Shown piece after piece: positions 46,565 through 54,545 of a stretch of DNA of 64,000 bases. Source of the stretch: RDXT01 sp033765305 (GTDB taxonomy: Bacteria > Bacteroidota > Bacteroidia > J057); the NCBI GenBank assembly GCA_033765305.1, contig JANRID010000040.1, positions 62,001 through 126,000 on the forward strand. Direction: 5' to 3'. The notes beneath the pieces are model-generated. The model searched no databases. It was not told where the DNA came from and saw only the letters and a list, made by a program, of their open reading frames with translations. A program made the position numbers and the translations under genes. Position 1 is the first letter of the stretch; every line of letters starts with the position of its first letter.

Positions 46565-48056
46565 GAGCAAACCATCATCTATTACCGTCATCGGCGCCGG
46601 CTTTGCCGGGCTGTCAGCTGCGTCCCTGCTCGCCAAGGCAGGCCACGAGGTCACCATCATCGAAAAGAACGACCAGACCGGCGGACGCTGCCGCGTCTGG
46701 CAGAAGGATGGGTTCACCTTCGATATGGGCCCCAGCTGGTACTGGATGCCCGACGTGTTCGAGCAGTATTATGCGCTTTTTGGCAAGTCGGTGGAGGATT
46801 TTTATAAGCTCGTGCGCCTCGATCCGTCTTACCGCGTGTATTTCGGCGAAGACGACTATGTCGATGTGCCTGCAAATATGGGCGAACTCGAAGCGCTCTT
46901 CGAGTCCATCGAGCCGGGCAGCAGCCTCAAACTGCGGGAATTCCTCCGCCAGGCAGCCTATAAGTACGAGGTGGGCATGCGTGACTATGTCTTCCGGCCT
47001 TCCCACAGCATCTTCGAGTTCTTCGATCTGCACCTGGTCCGCGAAAGCTTCCGCATCCAGATGTTCACCTCCATGAGCAAGCACGTGCGGCAGTATTTCC
47101 GCAATCCGCGCCTGATCAAGATCCTCGAATTTCCAGTGCTCTTCCTCGGCGCTACGCCCCAGAATACGCCTGCGCTCTACAGCCTCATGAACCATGCCGA
47201 CCTCACCCTCGGCACCTGGTACCCCATGGGCGGCATGCACAAGATTTCCCAGGCGATGACCGCTATCGCCAGGGAACAGGGCGTGCGGATCGAACTGAAT
47301 ACGGAAGCGCTGCGCATCAGCGCCCAGCAGGGCCGCGCCAGCCATGTGCACACCAACCGCGGCGATTTCAGGACAGATTTCGTCATCGCCAATGCGGACT
47401 ACCGCCACGCCGATCAGGAGCTGCTCGACCTGCCGGACCGTAATTATTCCAGCGCGTACTGGGATTCCCGCACCATGTCGCCGTCCAGCCTGCTGTTCTA
47501 CATCGGCACCGACCGGCCCCTGCAGGGCCTGCTGCACCATACCCTCTTCTTCGACGAGGATTTCGATCTGCACGCGAAAGAAATCTACACCACCCCGAAA
47601 TGGCCGACGAAGCCGCTCTTCTATGTGTCGGCTACGTCGAAAACCGACCACTCCGCAGCGCCGGACCAGCATGAGAATATCTTCATCCTCATCCCCCTGG
47701 CCCCGGGCCTGGAAGATCGGGAAGAGCTGCGCGAGCAGTATTACCATCTGGTCATGGACCGCCTGGAGCGCCTGACCGGGCAGGCCATCCGCCCGCATGT
47801 GATCCTCAAGCGCAGCTATGCCATGCGCGACTTCGAGCAGGATTACCACTCCTTCCGGGGCAATGCCTACGGCCTTGCCAATACGCTGCTGCAGACGGCT
47901 TTTTTCAAGCCCAAGCTGAAGTCGCGCAAACTCTCCAACCTCTACTATACCGGCCAGCTGACAGTGCCCGGGCCCGGCGTGCCGCCCTCGCTCATTTCCG
48001 GACAGGTGGTCGCCCGCGAAATTGAAAAAGAACTGATGAACGGACGCGGCCGCTGA
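46563..48056 (+). CDS. crtI: Phytoene desaturase-family FAD oxidoreductase
   Basis: 497 residues. FAD-binding start VIGAGFAGLSAASLLAKAGHEVTIIEKN (about 9-36) with GGRCR after it, the substrate region FDMGPSWYWMP, and the end block YYTGQLTVPGPGVPPSLISGQVVAREI. It dehydrogenates phytoene or a related carotene in the membrane on the path to carotenoid pigments. No crtB or other crt gene is nearby in the window, so the rest of the pathway lies elsewhere. A related CrtI-like desaturase or isomerase with another substrate is possible. The start codon is within a palindrome. Confidence 0.9.
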   Translation: MSKPSSITVIGAGFAGLSAASLLAKAGHEVTIIEKNDQTGGRCRVWQKDGFTFDMGPSWYWMPDVFEQYYALFGKSVEDFYKLVRLDPSYRVYFGEDDYVDVPANMGELEALFESIEPGSSLKLREFLRQAAYKYEVGMRDYVFRPSHSIFEFFDLHLVRESFRIQMFTSMSKHVRQYFRNPRLIKILEFPVLFLGATPQNTPALYSLMNHADLTLGTWYPMGGMHKISQAMTAIAREQGVRIELNTEALRISAQQGRASHVHTNRGDFRTDFVIANADYRHADQELLDLPDRNYSSAYWDSRTMSPSSLLFYIGTDRPLQGLLHHTLFFDEDFDLHAKEIYTTPKWPTKPLFYVSATSKTDHSAAPDQHENIFILIPLAPGLEDREELREQYYHLVMDRLERLTGQAIRPHVILKRSYAMRDFEQDYHSFRGNAYGLANTLLQTAFFKPKLKSRKLSNLYYTGQLTVPGPGVPPSLISGQVVAREIEKELMNGRGR

Positions 48057-48058
48057 GC

Positions 48059-48574
48059 CTATTGCACCCGCTCCAGCACAGCGCTGCAGCGGTCTGTCTG
48101 CGTAAATCCCCCCACATCGTATGACACCTCGAAAGAGAGCGTCAGGCGGGAAATACCGTCGAAGCTGCCGCTGCCTTCGAAGGTGTAGGCAATGCTGCCG
48201 CAGGATATGGCCTGTCTGGGCAGGGCGAGCTGGGTGCCGTTGAGGGTGGCCTCCGGGCGCAGTTCGCCGCCAGGGCAGGCATAATCGCCCAGACCGGCCA
48301 GGGAGATCCGGTTTCCGCTGCCAGGCACCGCTTCCAGCATCACCCGGTGGCCGGGGCTGGTCGTGAAGCAGCCGCTGTATTCGGCGGCAAATTCGCCCAG
48401 ATAGGCCTCCAGGTCGAAGGTTTCGCAGGAGATCCCCCGGAACCCTTCCGGGCACTGGCAGGCGCCGTCGAGACAGGTGCCGCCATTTTCGCAGACCGTA
48501 TCCTTGCAGGGATCGGGCTTGCAGGCGGAAAACAGCCACAGGGCTCCGAAGCAGCAGATGAGTAAGCGGGACAT
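48059..48574 (-). CDS. Lipoprotein with an EGF-like cysteine motif, function unknown
   Basis: 171 residues. Lipobox FSAC at about residue 18, directly followed by an EGF-like module (CKDTVCENGGTCLDGACQCPEGFRGISC, about 23-50, six cysteines in EGF spacing), then a beta-rich domain of about 115 residues with two pairs of cysteines. EGF-like modules are unusual in bacteria outside Bacteroidota and related groups. Likely exposed at the cell surface. The ATG at 48574 starts the signal. Confidence 0.78.
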   Translation of the reverse strand: MSRLLICCFGALWLFSACKPDPCKDTVCENGGTCLDGACQCPEGFRGISCETFDLEAYLGEFAAEYSGCFTTSPGHRVMLEAVPGSGNRISLAGLGDYACPGGELRPEATLNGTQLALPRQAISCGSIAYTFEGSGSFDGISRLTLSFEVSYDVGGFTQTDRCSAVLERVQ

Positions 48575-48632
48575 AGGCGTTACAGGCTTGGGGGTTAAAT
48601 TGGCGAAAGAATCGCGAACCTGCAAACCTGCA

Positions 48633-49838
48633 TCAGATCCGGCGTGCCAGATAGGCCCAGCGCTTGCCCTGCCACAGGGTGCAGATCAGAAAAAGCTCCC
48701 CGCCTTCGGCGGCGCCCAGCTGCTGCCGGATGGCGGCAGCGCCTTCCGGAAAATGCCGCTGTACGACATTCAGCGCCCGGATGCCGCGGGCACGCAGCAG
48801 CGCTTTCAGCGCGGAAGGCTTGTAAGGCACCGCCTCGATGACTTCGAATACCCGTCCCGGAAACCCGGACGGTGCTTCGCCGCAGAATGCGAATCCGTCC
48901 GGATAGTTCAGGACTGCTGCCAGGCCGGGATATTCGCCGGCCAAAAGGGACGCGAGCCCGCGGGCTTTGTAAAACGCGGCATCCGGCTCCGCGATATAGC
49001 GGTATGCGGCAGCCTGGGTTTCAGGTGCGGCTGCCGGCTGCGCCTCGGGGCCGATGCGGAAGCGCCGGGGCCCTTCGGGGGTATGCAGCCAGACAGCCGT
49101 TTCAGGCGGGCCGGCTGCGGTGCCCGGCGCCAGCTCGGCAAGCACCTCCCGGACTTCCCCGTCCACGCTGAGCACAGCCAGCCGGTCCAGATCCGGCAGG
49201 ATGCGGGCCGCCTCCGCCAGGTCGAAAAGCGGAGAAAGCTTGAATACCAGCCGCTTGCCCAGCTGGCAGAGGCGGGGCAGCAGCGCCGGCAGATCCGGGC
49301 TGCAGTCCTCCAGTCCGTGCACGCGGGCGCCGCCGGCGGTGCGCCGGTCCGGATCGGCATAGATCAGGTCGAAAGGCGGGCCGTGGTAGCTGGCCAGAAA
49401 ACGCTCGGCAGAGACGGCATGCACCTGCACCGCTTCGCAGCCCAGGCGCCGCAGGTTCCAGGCCGTGACCGCCGCCAGGTCCGGATCGGCCTCCAGCGCC
49501 GTCACGGAGCGGAAATGCCGCCCGAAATGCCAGCTGTCCACCCCCAGGCCGGCAGTCAGGTCGAGGCAGGTGCCGCCGGCATAGGGCTTGAGCGCGGCAG
49601 CAGCCTCGCTGCTGGCCTGCTCGTAGGCGCGCGGCGGCAAAATGCAGCGCGCCTCGTACCAGGCGGGGAGCTTGCGGCGGCTTTTCTGCAAATATTTGAG
49701 CTGCGCCGAAACGATTGCGGTAGGGTATTCGTTAGAACGGTACCTTAACGCGAAAGCAGCCGGATCATCATGCAGATGCGCTTCGATCAGTTCCCCGATC
49801 GCTGGGTCTGTAAGAATCCTGAATGCTTCAGCAGTCAT
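48633..49838 (-). CDS. Class I SAM methyltransferase with THUMP-like C-terminal domain
   Basis: 401 residues. AdoMet motif LDLTAGLGVDSWHF (about 92-105), acidic end of strand 2 in ALEADPDLAAV, and DLIYADPDRR as a motif IV-like site. A C-terminal domain (about 320-401; YKPSALKALLRARGIRALNVVQRHFP) fits the THUMP-like module, which suggests an RNA substrate. A target base is not known. Divergent from the small lipoprotein/ytxJ pair. Confidence 0.82.
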   Translation of the reverse strand: MTAEAFRILTDPAIGELIEAHLHDDPAAFALRYRSNEYPTAIVSAQLKYLQKSRRKLPAWYEARCILPPRAYEQASSEAAAALKPYAGGTCLDLTAGLGVDSWHFGRHFRSVTALEADPDLAAVTAWNLRRLGCEAVQVHAVSAERFLASYHGPPFDLIYADPDRRTAGGARVHGLEDCSPDLPALLPRLCQLGKRLVFKLSPLFDLAEAARILPDLDRLAVLSVDGEVREVLAELAPGTAAGPPETAVWLHTPEGPRRFRIGPEAQPAAAPETQAAAYRYIAEPDAAFYKARGLASLLAGEYPGLAAVLNYPDGFAFCGEAPSGFPGRVFEVIEAVPYKPSALKALLRARGIRALNVVQRHFPEGAAAIRQQLGAAEGGELFLICTLWQGKRWAYLARRI

Positions 49839-49917
49839 TATTTCGCCGGATGGACGTATGTTTACGTGTCAAATGTATACTTTGCATTCCGGAACTTCAT
49901 CGATAACGATTCCACTC

Positions 49918-50037
49918 ATGAAGCGTAGCAAGCATTTCTTCGCTGCCCTCCTGCTGCTCATGGCGCTGGCGGCTACCTCTACCGGCTGCTATTACGGTAA
50001 AGTCTGCCAGGCTCAGAAAACCGACAACCATCGCTGA
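49918..50037 (+). CDS. Very small predicted lipoprotein
   Basis: 39 residues: a signal peptide and lipobox-like STGC (Cys24), then only about 15 mature residues (YYGKVCQAQKTDNHR). It starts 80 bases from the divergent methyltransferase gene and ends nine bases before ytxJ, so they are probably co-transcribed. Similar tiny YGKVC-ending lipoproteins would be easy to miss. No function known. Confidence 0.6.
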   Translation: MKRSKHFFAALLLLMALAATSTGCYYGKVCQAQKTDNHR

Positions 50038-50046
50038 TCCCTTCCG

Positions 50047-50397
50047 ATGGCGCATTGGCATGTATTAAATCAGGAGGCCCAGCTTGAAGCAATCGGCGAG
50101 GCCTCCTTTTCGCGTCCGCAGCTGATCTTCAAGCACAGCACGCGCTGCGGTATCTCGGCAGAGGTGCTGGAGCGCCTCGATCTGGCTGGGAGCCGGCTAA
50201 CGGAAGCGATGGATGTGCATTACCTGGATCTCCTGGCCTTCCGTCCGGTATCCAACCGGGTGGCAGCGCAGTGGTCGGTGCCCCATCAGTCGCCCCAGGC
50301 GATTCTGCTGGTGGAGGGCCGGGTAGCCTACCAGGCCAGCCATTTCTCGATCATGCCGGAGGAGATTCTGCGCCGGGCCGCTGCGCCCAGAACCTGA
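50047..50397 (+). CDS. ytxJ: Bacillithiol-system redox protein YtxJ
   Basis: 116 residues, thioredoxin-like. The active-site region FKHSTRCGISAEVLERL has one cysteine, and HYLDLLAFRPVSNRVAAQWSVPHQSPQAILL plus AYQASHFSI are typical of the family, a monothiol bacilliredoxin candidate that removes bacillithiol from proteins. Its presence implies that the cell makes bacillithiol. The ATG follows the small lipoprotein stop by nine bases. Confidence 0.92.
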   Translation: MAHWHVLNQEAQLEAIGEASFSRPQLIFKHSTRCGISAEVLERLDLAGSRLTEAMDVHYLDLLAFRPVSNRVAAQWSVPHQSPQAILLVEGRVAYQASHFSIMPEEILRRAAAPRT

Positions 50398-50496
50398 AGG
50401 GATGCCGGAGCGGCATGCCGTCCGGACCTGCGGAGGATCTTTCCGCGCGGGTCCGGCTGATTCCTGCTGACGGGCAGCTGCGGCAGCGCTTCGGCC

Positions 50497-50895
50497 TCAG
50501 TCGTATCCGAACCGCACATGCACCACCAGCTCCGGATGCAGGCTTCGCGTAACCGGGCAGCGCATGGCCGCCTGCTCCAGCAGCAGTTTGCCGTTTTCGT
50601 CCAGGCGGTGTCCGCCAAAGTGCAGCGAGATGCGCAGCGCCCCTATCCGGGCGGGCGATGCTTCCGCATGGGCTTCCGCCTCGCCGGAGACCTGGCCCGG
50701 CTGCAGGTGCTGCCGGGCTGCTTCCTGGGAAACGGCAGTGAGCATGCTGCTGAGCACGGCGGCGGCGAGCAGATCGGAAGGGTAGGAGGAAGCACCTTCG
50801 CCGGTATCCGGCGCCAGCGCCGGCACTGCGGTCCCGGAAGGCAGGCGGATTGCGGCGGCATGCTCCGCGGAATATTCGGTACGGACCATCGGCAT
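50497..50895 (-). CDS. OsmC-family protein lacking the first cysteine
   Basis: 132 residues. OsmC fold marks are YPSDLLAAAVLSSMLTAV and MRCPVTRSLHPEL. OsmC peroxidases use two cysteines; here the first, expected in the SSMLT block, is serine, while the second (Cys of MRCPV) is kept. It may therefore have lost or altered peroxidase activity. It is 12 bases downstream of apaG and probably in the same transcript. Confidence 0.85.
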   Translation of the reverse strand: MPMVRTEYSAEHAAAIRLPSGTAVPALAPDTGEGASSYPSDLLAAAVLSSMLTAVSQEAARQHLQPGQVSGEAEAHAEASPARIGALRISLHFGGHRLDENGKLLLEQAAMRCPVTRSLHPELVVHVRFGYD

Positions 50896-50907
50896 GAACC
50901 GGGAGCG

Positions 50908-51303
50908 TCAGTTGGATAAGGCGGGCAGCGCCATCACGAAGGCTGGGATCTGCACCTCGAAGCGGGCGGCATTGTCCTGGCGCAGCATCAGGTAGAAGCC
51001 TTCCATCCGCCCGACCGGCGTCTCGAAATGGCATCCGCTCACATAGCGGTAGGAGGCGCCCGGCGCGATCACAGGCTGCTGCCCTACCACGCCCTCGCCC
51101 TGCACCAGCCGTTTGACGCCCAGCGCGTCGGTGATCCGCCACTCGCGGGAAAGCAGCTGCACCGGCGACCGGGATTCGTTCGCAATCTCGATTTCGTAGG
51201 AAAATACGAAATACTGGTGCCCGGGCGAGGACTCGTGCGGCGCATACTCGGAGCGGACCGTGACGCGGATTCCCTGGGTTACGAGCGAAGGCAGGTGATG
51301 CAT
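50908..51303 (-). CDS. apaG: ApaG family protein
   Basis: 131 residues, a single fibronectin-III-like domain. Family blocks: TQGIRVTVRSEY, FSYEIEIANESRSPVQLLSREWRITDA, GEGVVGQQPVIAPG and SGCHFETPVGRMEGFY. In E. coli apaG is linked to cobalt resistance and diadenosine tetraphosphate metabolism; the biochemical role is uncertain. The ATG at 51303 is chosen since it gives the normal length. Confidence 0.93.
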   Translation of the reverse strand: MHHLPSLVTQGIRVTVRSEYAPHESSPGHQYFVFSYEIEIANESRSPVQLLSREWRITDALGVKRLVQGEGVVGQQPVIAPGASYRYVSGCHFETPVGRMEGFYLMLRQDNAARFEVQIPAFVMALPALSN

Positions 51304-51371
51304 AGCAGTATAAGCTTGGGAATGCCTCAAGCTAGGTATTTTCTTTCAAAGTACCAATGCCGGATTCCGGA

Positions 51372-51743
51372 TCAGTACTGTCCGGTATGCAGCATGACAA
51401 GGGTGCAGGCTGCTACCGGCTCGATGCCGGCCTGGGCCAGGGTCTGCATCAGCGCAGGATTTTCGGTGCCGGGGTTGAAGATCACGCGCTCCGGCCGGAG
51501 TTTGAGCAGCCAGGCTTCGTACTGCGCCTGGAGAGCCGGGTTGACGTAGAGGGTCACTGTATGCACCGGGCCGGGCTCCAGCGCTTCGGGCCGGGTTTCA
51601 ATCTGCTGGCCGGCTACCTCCCCGGCCCGCTGGCCCAGGGCCAGCACCGGATGCCCGTGGTGCCGCAGCAGGTGCATGGCACGGTAGGAATAGCGGTCGG
51701 GATTGGCGGAAGCGCCGATGACGAGGGTGGGCTTGGCTGGCAT
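51372..51743 (-). CDS. CoA-binding domain protein (YccU-like)
   Basis: 123 residues with the small Rossmann pattern TLVIGASANPDRYSYRAMHLLRHHGHPVLALG and end block RVIFNPGTENPALMQTLAQAGIEPVAACTLVML. Proteins of this family bind CoA or a similar nucleotide; function unknown. It is 68 bases upstream of apaG on the same strand, so CoA-binding, apaG and osmC may form one unit. Confidence 0.88.
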   Translation of the reverse strand: MPAKPTLVIGASANPDRYSYRAMHLLRHHGHPVLALGQRAGEVAGQQIETRPEALEPGPVHTVTLYVNPALQAQYEAWLLKLRPERVIFNPGTENPALMQTLAQAGIEPVAACTLVMLHTGQY

Positions 51744-51839
51744 ATGCGTCCACGGTCTATGGTGCGGCAAAGGTACGCAATATATGCATGCGCTGCCGCT
51801 GCGCATGACGGGCAGCGGACAGACGCAGCGCGAGACAGC

Positions 51840-51872
51840 AAAAGCCCCCGCCTGAACGAGCAGACAGGAGCT
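51840..51872 (-). terminator. Terminator after the T9SS cargo gene
   Basis: On the minus strand AGCTCCTGTCTG (51861-51872) pairs with CAGGCGGGGGCT (51843-51854), with four G-T pairs and a six-base loop, followed by four T. Confidence 0.6.
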
Positions 51873-51900
51873 ATACAAAGCACGTCGTAACAGGAGGAGA

Positions 51901-53136
51901 TCAGCGCACCAGCAGCCGCCGGGTAATCGGCGCAGCCATGCTGCTGCCGTCAGGCGTCAGGCTGAGCAGGTAGCAGCCGGGAGGCAGGGCTGGCAGCGTC
52001 AGGTCTGCGCGGGCGTCGCCCTGGGCGGAGAGCCCGACCGGCTGCTGGTGCAGGCGGCGGCCCTGGGCATCCATCAGCACCAGCTGGGCAGATGCGCCCG
52101 GCCACTGGCGGATGGCCAGCGAGACCGTGGAGCCTGCCGGAGCAGGATTGTTCAGCAGGGTGACGGAAGGGCCGCCGAGGCTGCTCATCCGCACCTCGAC
52201 CACCGGGCTGTAGGTGAAGGCACCGTCGAAGTCCGTCTGGCGGAGGCGGTAGTAGGCGACACCGGTCAGCGGCGCGGCGTCTACGGCCTGATAATGCAGC
52301 GTGGTGCTGCTGTTGCCGGCACCGGGCTGCTCGCCGATGGTCTGGTACAGATTGCCGTCCTGCGAGCGCTGGACGGTAAAATAGGCATTGTTCAGCTCCC
52401 ATGCCGTGGACCAGTTCAGGATGACGGCCTCATCATCGGCTTTTGCGCTGAAGCTCAGCAGCTCGATGGGGAAGGGGGTGACGGTGAAGGAGCAGGCCCC
52501 GGGATTCGGCGCAGCAGCCTCGCTGTTGGTCAGGTTCCAGTACAGTTCGGAGTAGATGGTGTTGGCGAGCGTGACGGCATCGCTGGAAACCACGGCACAG
52601 GTGTAGCCGCCGAAGTCGTACTCGGTGTTGGGGGCGAATGCGGAAAAGCCTTCGGTAAGCACGGCGGGCAGTGCGGAGTTGTTGCCGCCGGTGGCATCCG
52701 AATTCCAGGGGCCGTTCATGTGGATGCCCGAAATGAGGGAGGGCGACGCAAAACTGCCCTGATAGGCGAAAATCTGATCACCGTTTCGGTGCAGGAACAG
52801 CGGGGTGCCCGAGGAGCTGCCGATGTCGGCCACGCTGCCCGTAACAACCACCTCGGTGCCGGCATTGAGCGGCGCAGTGGCGCGCCAGGTGATGATGTCT
52901 TCAGCTGTACGGAATGCGCCGATATTCCGCCATCCGGTGTCGGTGAAGGAAATCTCCGTGTTGGCGGCTACGTCGCGCAGCAGGAGAAAAGAGAAGCGGC
53001 TCGGAAAAATACCGTACGAGGGGCTGTATCCGGTGAACACCAGATCGCCGGGTACCAGCGTGGTCTGTGAAAAGGCAGGCAGTCGGAATAAACAAAGAGC
53101 AAGGCAAGCCAGTGCGGCGTAAACAGTACGATTCAT
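51901..53136 (-). CDS. Secreted protein with T9SS type A sorting domain, LTD-like N-terminal part
   Basis: 411 residues. Signal peptide ends near AFSQ. The first 210 residues (PGDLVFTGYSPSY...FSFLLLRDVAANTEISFTDTGWRN) have the pattern of exported Bacteroidota surface proteins often met at this place; I cannot name an enzyme. A middle module (PIELLSFSAKADDEAVILNWSTAWELNNAYFTVQRS) is the usual fibronectin-like linker, then a sorting domain (about 335-411, ending RRLLVR). The ATG at 53136 begins the signal peptide. Confidence 0.82.
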   Translation of the reverse strand: MNRTVYAALACLALCLFRLPAFSQTTLVPGDLVFTGYSPSYGIFPSRFSFLLLRDVAANTEISFTDTGWRNIGAFRTAEDIITWRATAPLNAGTEVVVTGSVADIGSSSGTPLFLHRNGDQIFAYQGSFASPSLISGIHMNGPWNSDATGGNNSALPAVLTEGFSAFAPNTEYDFGGYTCAVVSSDAVTLANTIYSELYWNLTNSEAAAPNPGACSFTVTPFPIELLSFSAKADDEAVILNWSTAWELNNAYFTVQRSQDGNLYQTIGEQPGAGNSSTTLHYQAVDAAPLTGVAYYRLRQTDFDGAFTYSPVVEVRMSSLGGPSVTLLNNPAPAGSTVSLAIRQWPGASAQLVLMDAQGRRLHQQPVGLSAQGDARADLTLPALPPGCYLLSLTPDGSSMAAPITRRLLVR

Positions 53137-53326
53137 AACAGAGGCGAGGAACAATCACAAGGTGTGCAGAAGCCTGTGCGTCCGGCGTATTCCGTCAAAC
53201 GCAGTATAAAATTGCGCATGAAAATTCACAGCGCCAACTGTTATCCGGAGAAATAATCCAAACTGTCAGAACGACCGCGCGAATGGCCAAGCGGCTGGGG
53301 CAACCTGAGGGCTGCCTGCCGTTGCA

Positions 53327-54034
53327 CTATTTCAGATAGGCGAGCAGCTTGCGCTTGGCTACCGGCAGCAGGGCCGCATCCTCCGGAAAGGCCTGGCTGG
53401 CTGCCACCAGATACGCAGCCGGGTTGGGCAGCTCGGCATAGCGGCGGCTGAGCTGCAGCTTCATCGACTCGTAGGTATTGGCCAGGCTGTACTCGAAGGA
53501 ATCCACCGGCCGCAGCGTGATGCCGTGGTAATTGCCTTCGGTATTCTCGAAAAACACAATCCGGTACCGGTAAATCCGCACCGTGCGCGCGGTCGTGACG
53601 TGGAAAAAGACGTACCCTTCCTGCCGGTACAGGGGCGAAATGCCGATCGGCTCGATCCGGATGCGCTCATCGATCCGCTCGTAGATATCCTTGCCTTCCT
53701 GCAGGCGCTGCTGCACCGTCGGGATGGCGTATTCCACGATCTGATCCACTTCCTGCAGCACATCGTCGTCGGGCAGCTCGGGCTGCTGCACGAGCCTGAG
53801 CTTGCGGAACTCCTCCTCGCTCAGCCGGGCCGGAAACTGCCCGTACAGCCGCTGCTTGTCCTCGCGGAAGCGCCGCAGGTTCTGATAGTGGAAAATCAGG
53901 TCCGAAAATGCCGGATAGAGCCGCACCTCGGCAAACTCCCGGCTCACGTGCTGCAGGTAGGCTAGCAGCACATACTTCTTGTACTCGAAATCGACGGTTC
54001 CTTCGACAAACCAATCCGGAGTTAAGGACTTCAT
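53327..54034 (-). CDS. Conserved Bacteroidota protein of unknown function
   Basis: 235 residues, soluble, no signal or membrane helix, rich in charged helices (for example REDKQRLYGQFPARLSEEEFRKL) with a central beta part (YVFFHVTTARTVRIYRYRIVFFE). The opening LTPDWFVEGTVDFEYKKYVLLAYLQ is familiar from other Bacteroidota hypotheticals, but I know of no assigned role. It is a single gene. Confidence 0.75.
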   Translation of the reverse strand: MKSLTPDWFVEGTVDFEYKKYVLLAYLQHVSREFAEVRLYPAFSDLIFHYQNLRRFREDKQRLYGQFPARLSEEEFRKLRLVQQPELPDDDVLQEVDQIVEYAIPTVQQRLQEGKDIYERIDERIRIEPIGISPLYRQEGYVFFHVTTARTVRIYRYRIVFFENTEGNYHGITLRPVDSFEYSLANTYESMKLQLSRRYAELPNPAAYLVAASQAFPEDAALLPVAKRKLLAYLK

Positions 54035-54219
54035 AGGGCTCGTTCACAATCAGTTACACAGCAAAACCGCCTGTGTCCAGGCGGAAAGCAGTCCTTTTTC
54101 AACCCATAACATAGTATAAAATCTGGATATAACCAAATGCCGCCTGCGCTGTGCTGCGGCTTGCTCCGCCCTCCCGGACAGGCGCACGTAATAGATTGCG
54201 CAGTTTTGTCGTTTTCGCA

Positions 54220-54251
54220 TTTGGTCAATTGGGGGCGGATGCGTAGATTCG
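54220..54251 (+). promoter_or_regulatory. Promoter of the small membrane protein gene at 54282
   Basis: TTTG (54220-54223), 20 bases, TAGATTCG (54244-54251; one mismatch). The start codon follows about 30 bases later. Confidence 0.55.
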
Positions 54252-54281
54252 TTCTATTGCTTGTTCTGAACCTGCCACCTT

Positions 54282-54545
54282 ATGCGCCCCTTCGCCCTGC
54301 TTGTGCTGGCGGCGCTGTTGTCGGCCTCCGGGCCTGCAGCTGCCCATCCGCATGAGCAAACTCCTGCGCTCGCTGTAATTCAGCAATTTACCGATCCTTC
54401 CGCTCCTGCTCCCGTACGCCAGCCCCCTGCCGTGCGCGAGACGCCCCCTGAAGCGGTGCCGCTGGTCATCCTGGCGGTAGCGCTCATTCTGACCGCGCCC
54501 CTGCTGCTTGAGATCCGCCAGTTCCGCTCGCGCCTTCACTACTGA
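54282..54545 (+). CDS. Small exported membrane protein, function unknown
   Basis: 87 residues: signal peptide (MRPFALLVLAALLSA, cleavage after AAA), a Pro/Ala-rich periplasmic stretch, one membrane helix (about 60-77) and a short basic end. The open frame has a promoter in front. Its last 62 bases overlap the end of the convergent DUF393 gene, so one of the two 3' ends may be expressed weakly. Confidence 0.6.
   Translation: MRPFALLVLAALLSASGPAAAHPHEQTPALAVIQQFTDPSAPAPVRQPPAVRETPPEAVPLVILAVALILTAPLLLEIRQFRSRLHY

Noticed and set aside
53281..53325. tRNA-like D-arm stretch (GGCCAAGCGGCT)
   Set aside because: No anticodon arm, T arm (TTCGA/TTCAA) or acceptor pairing can be built around it.
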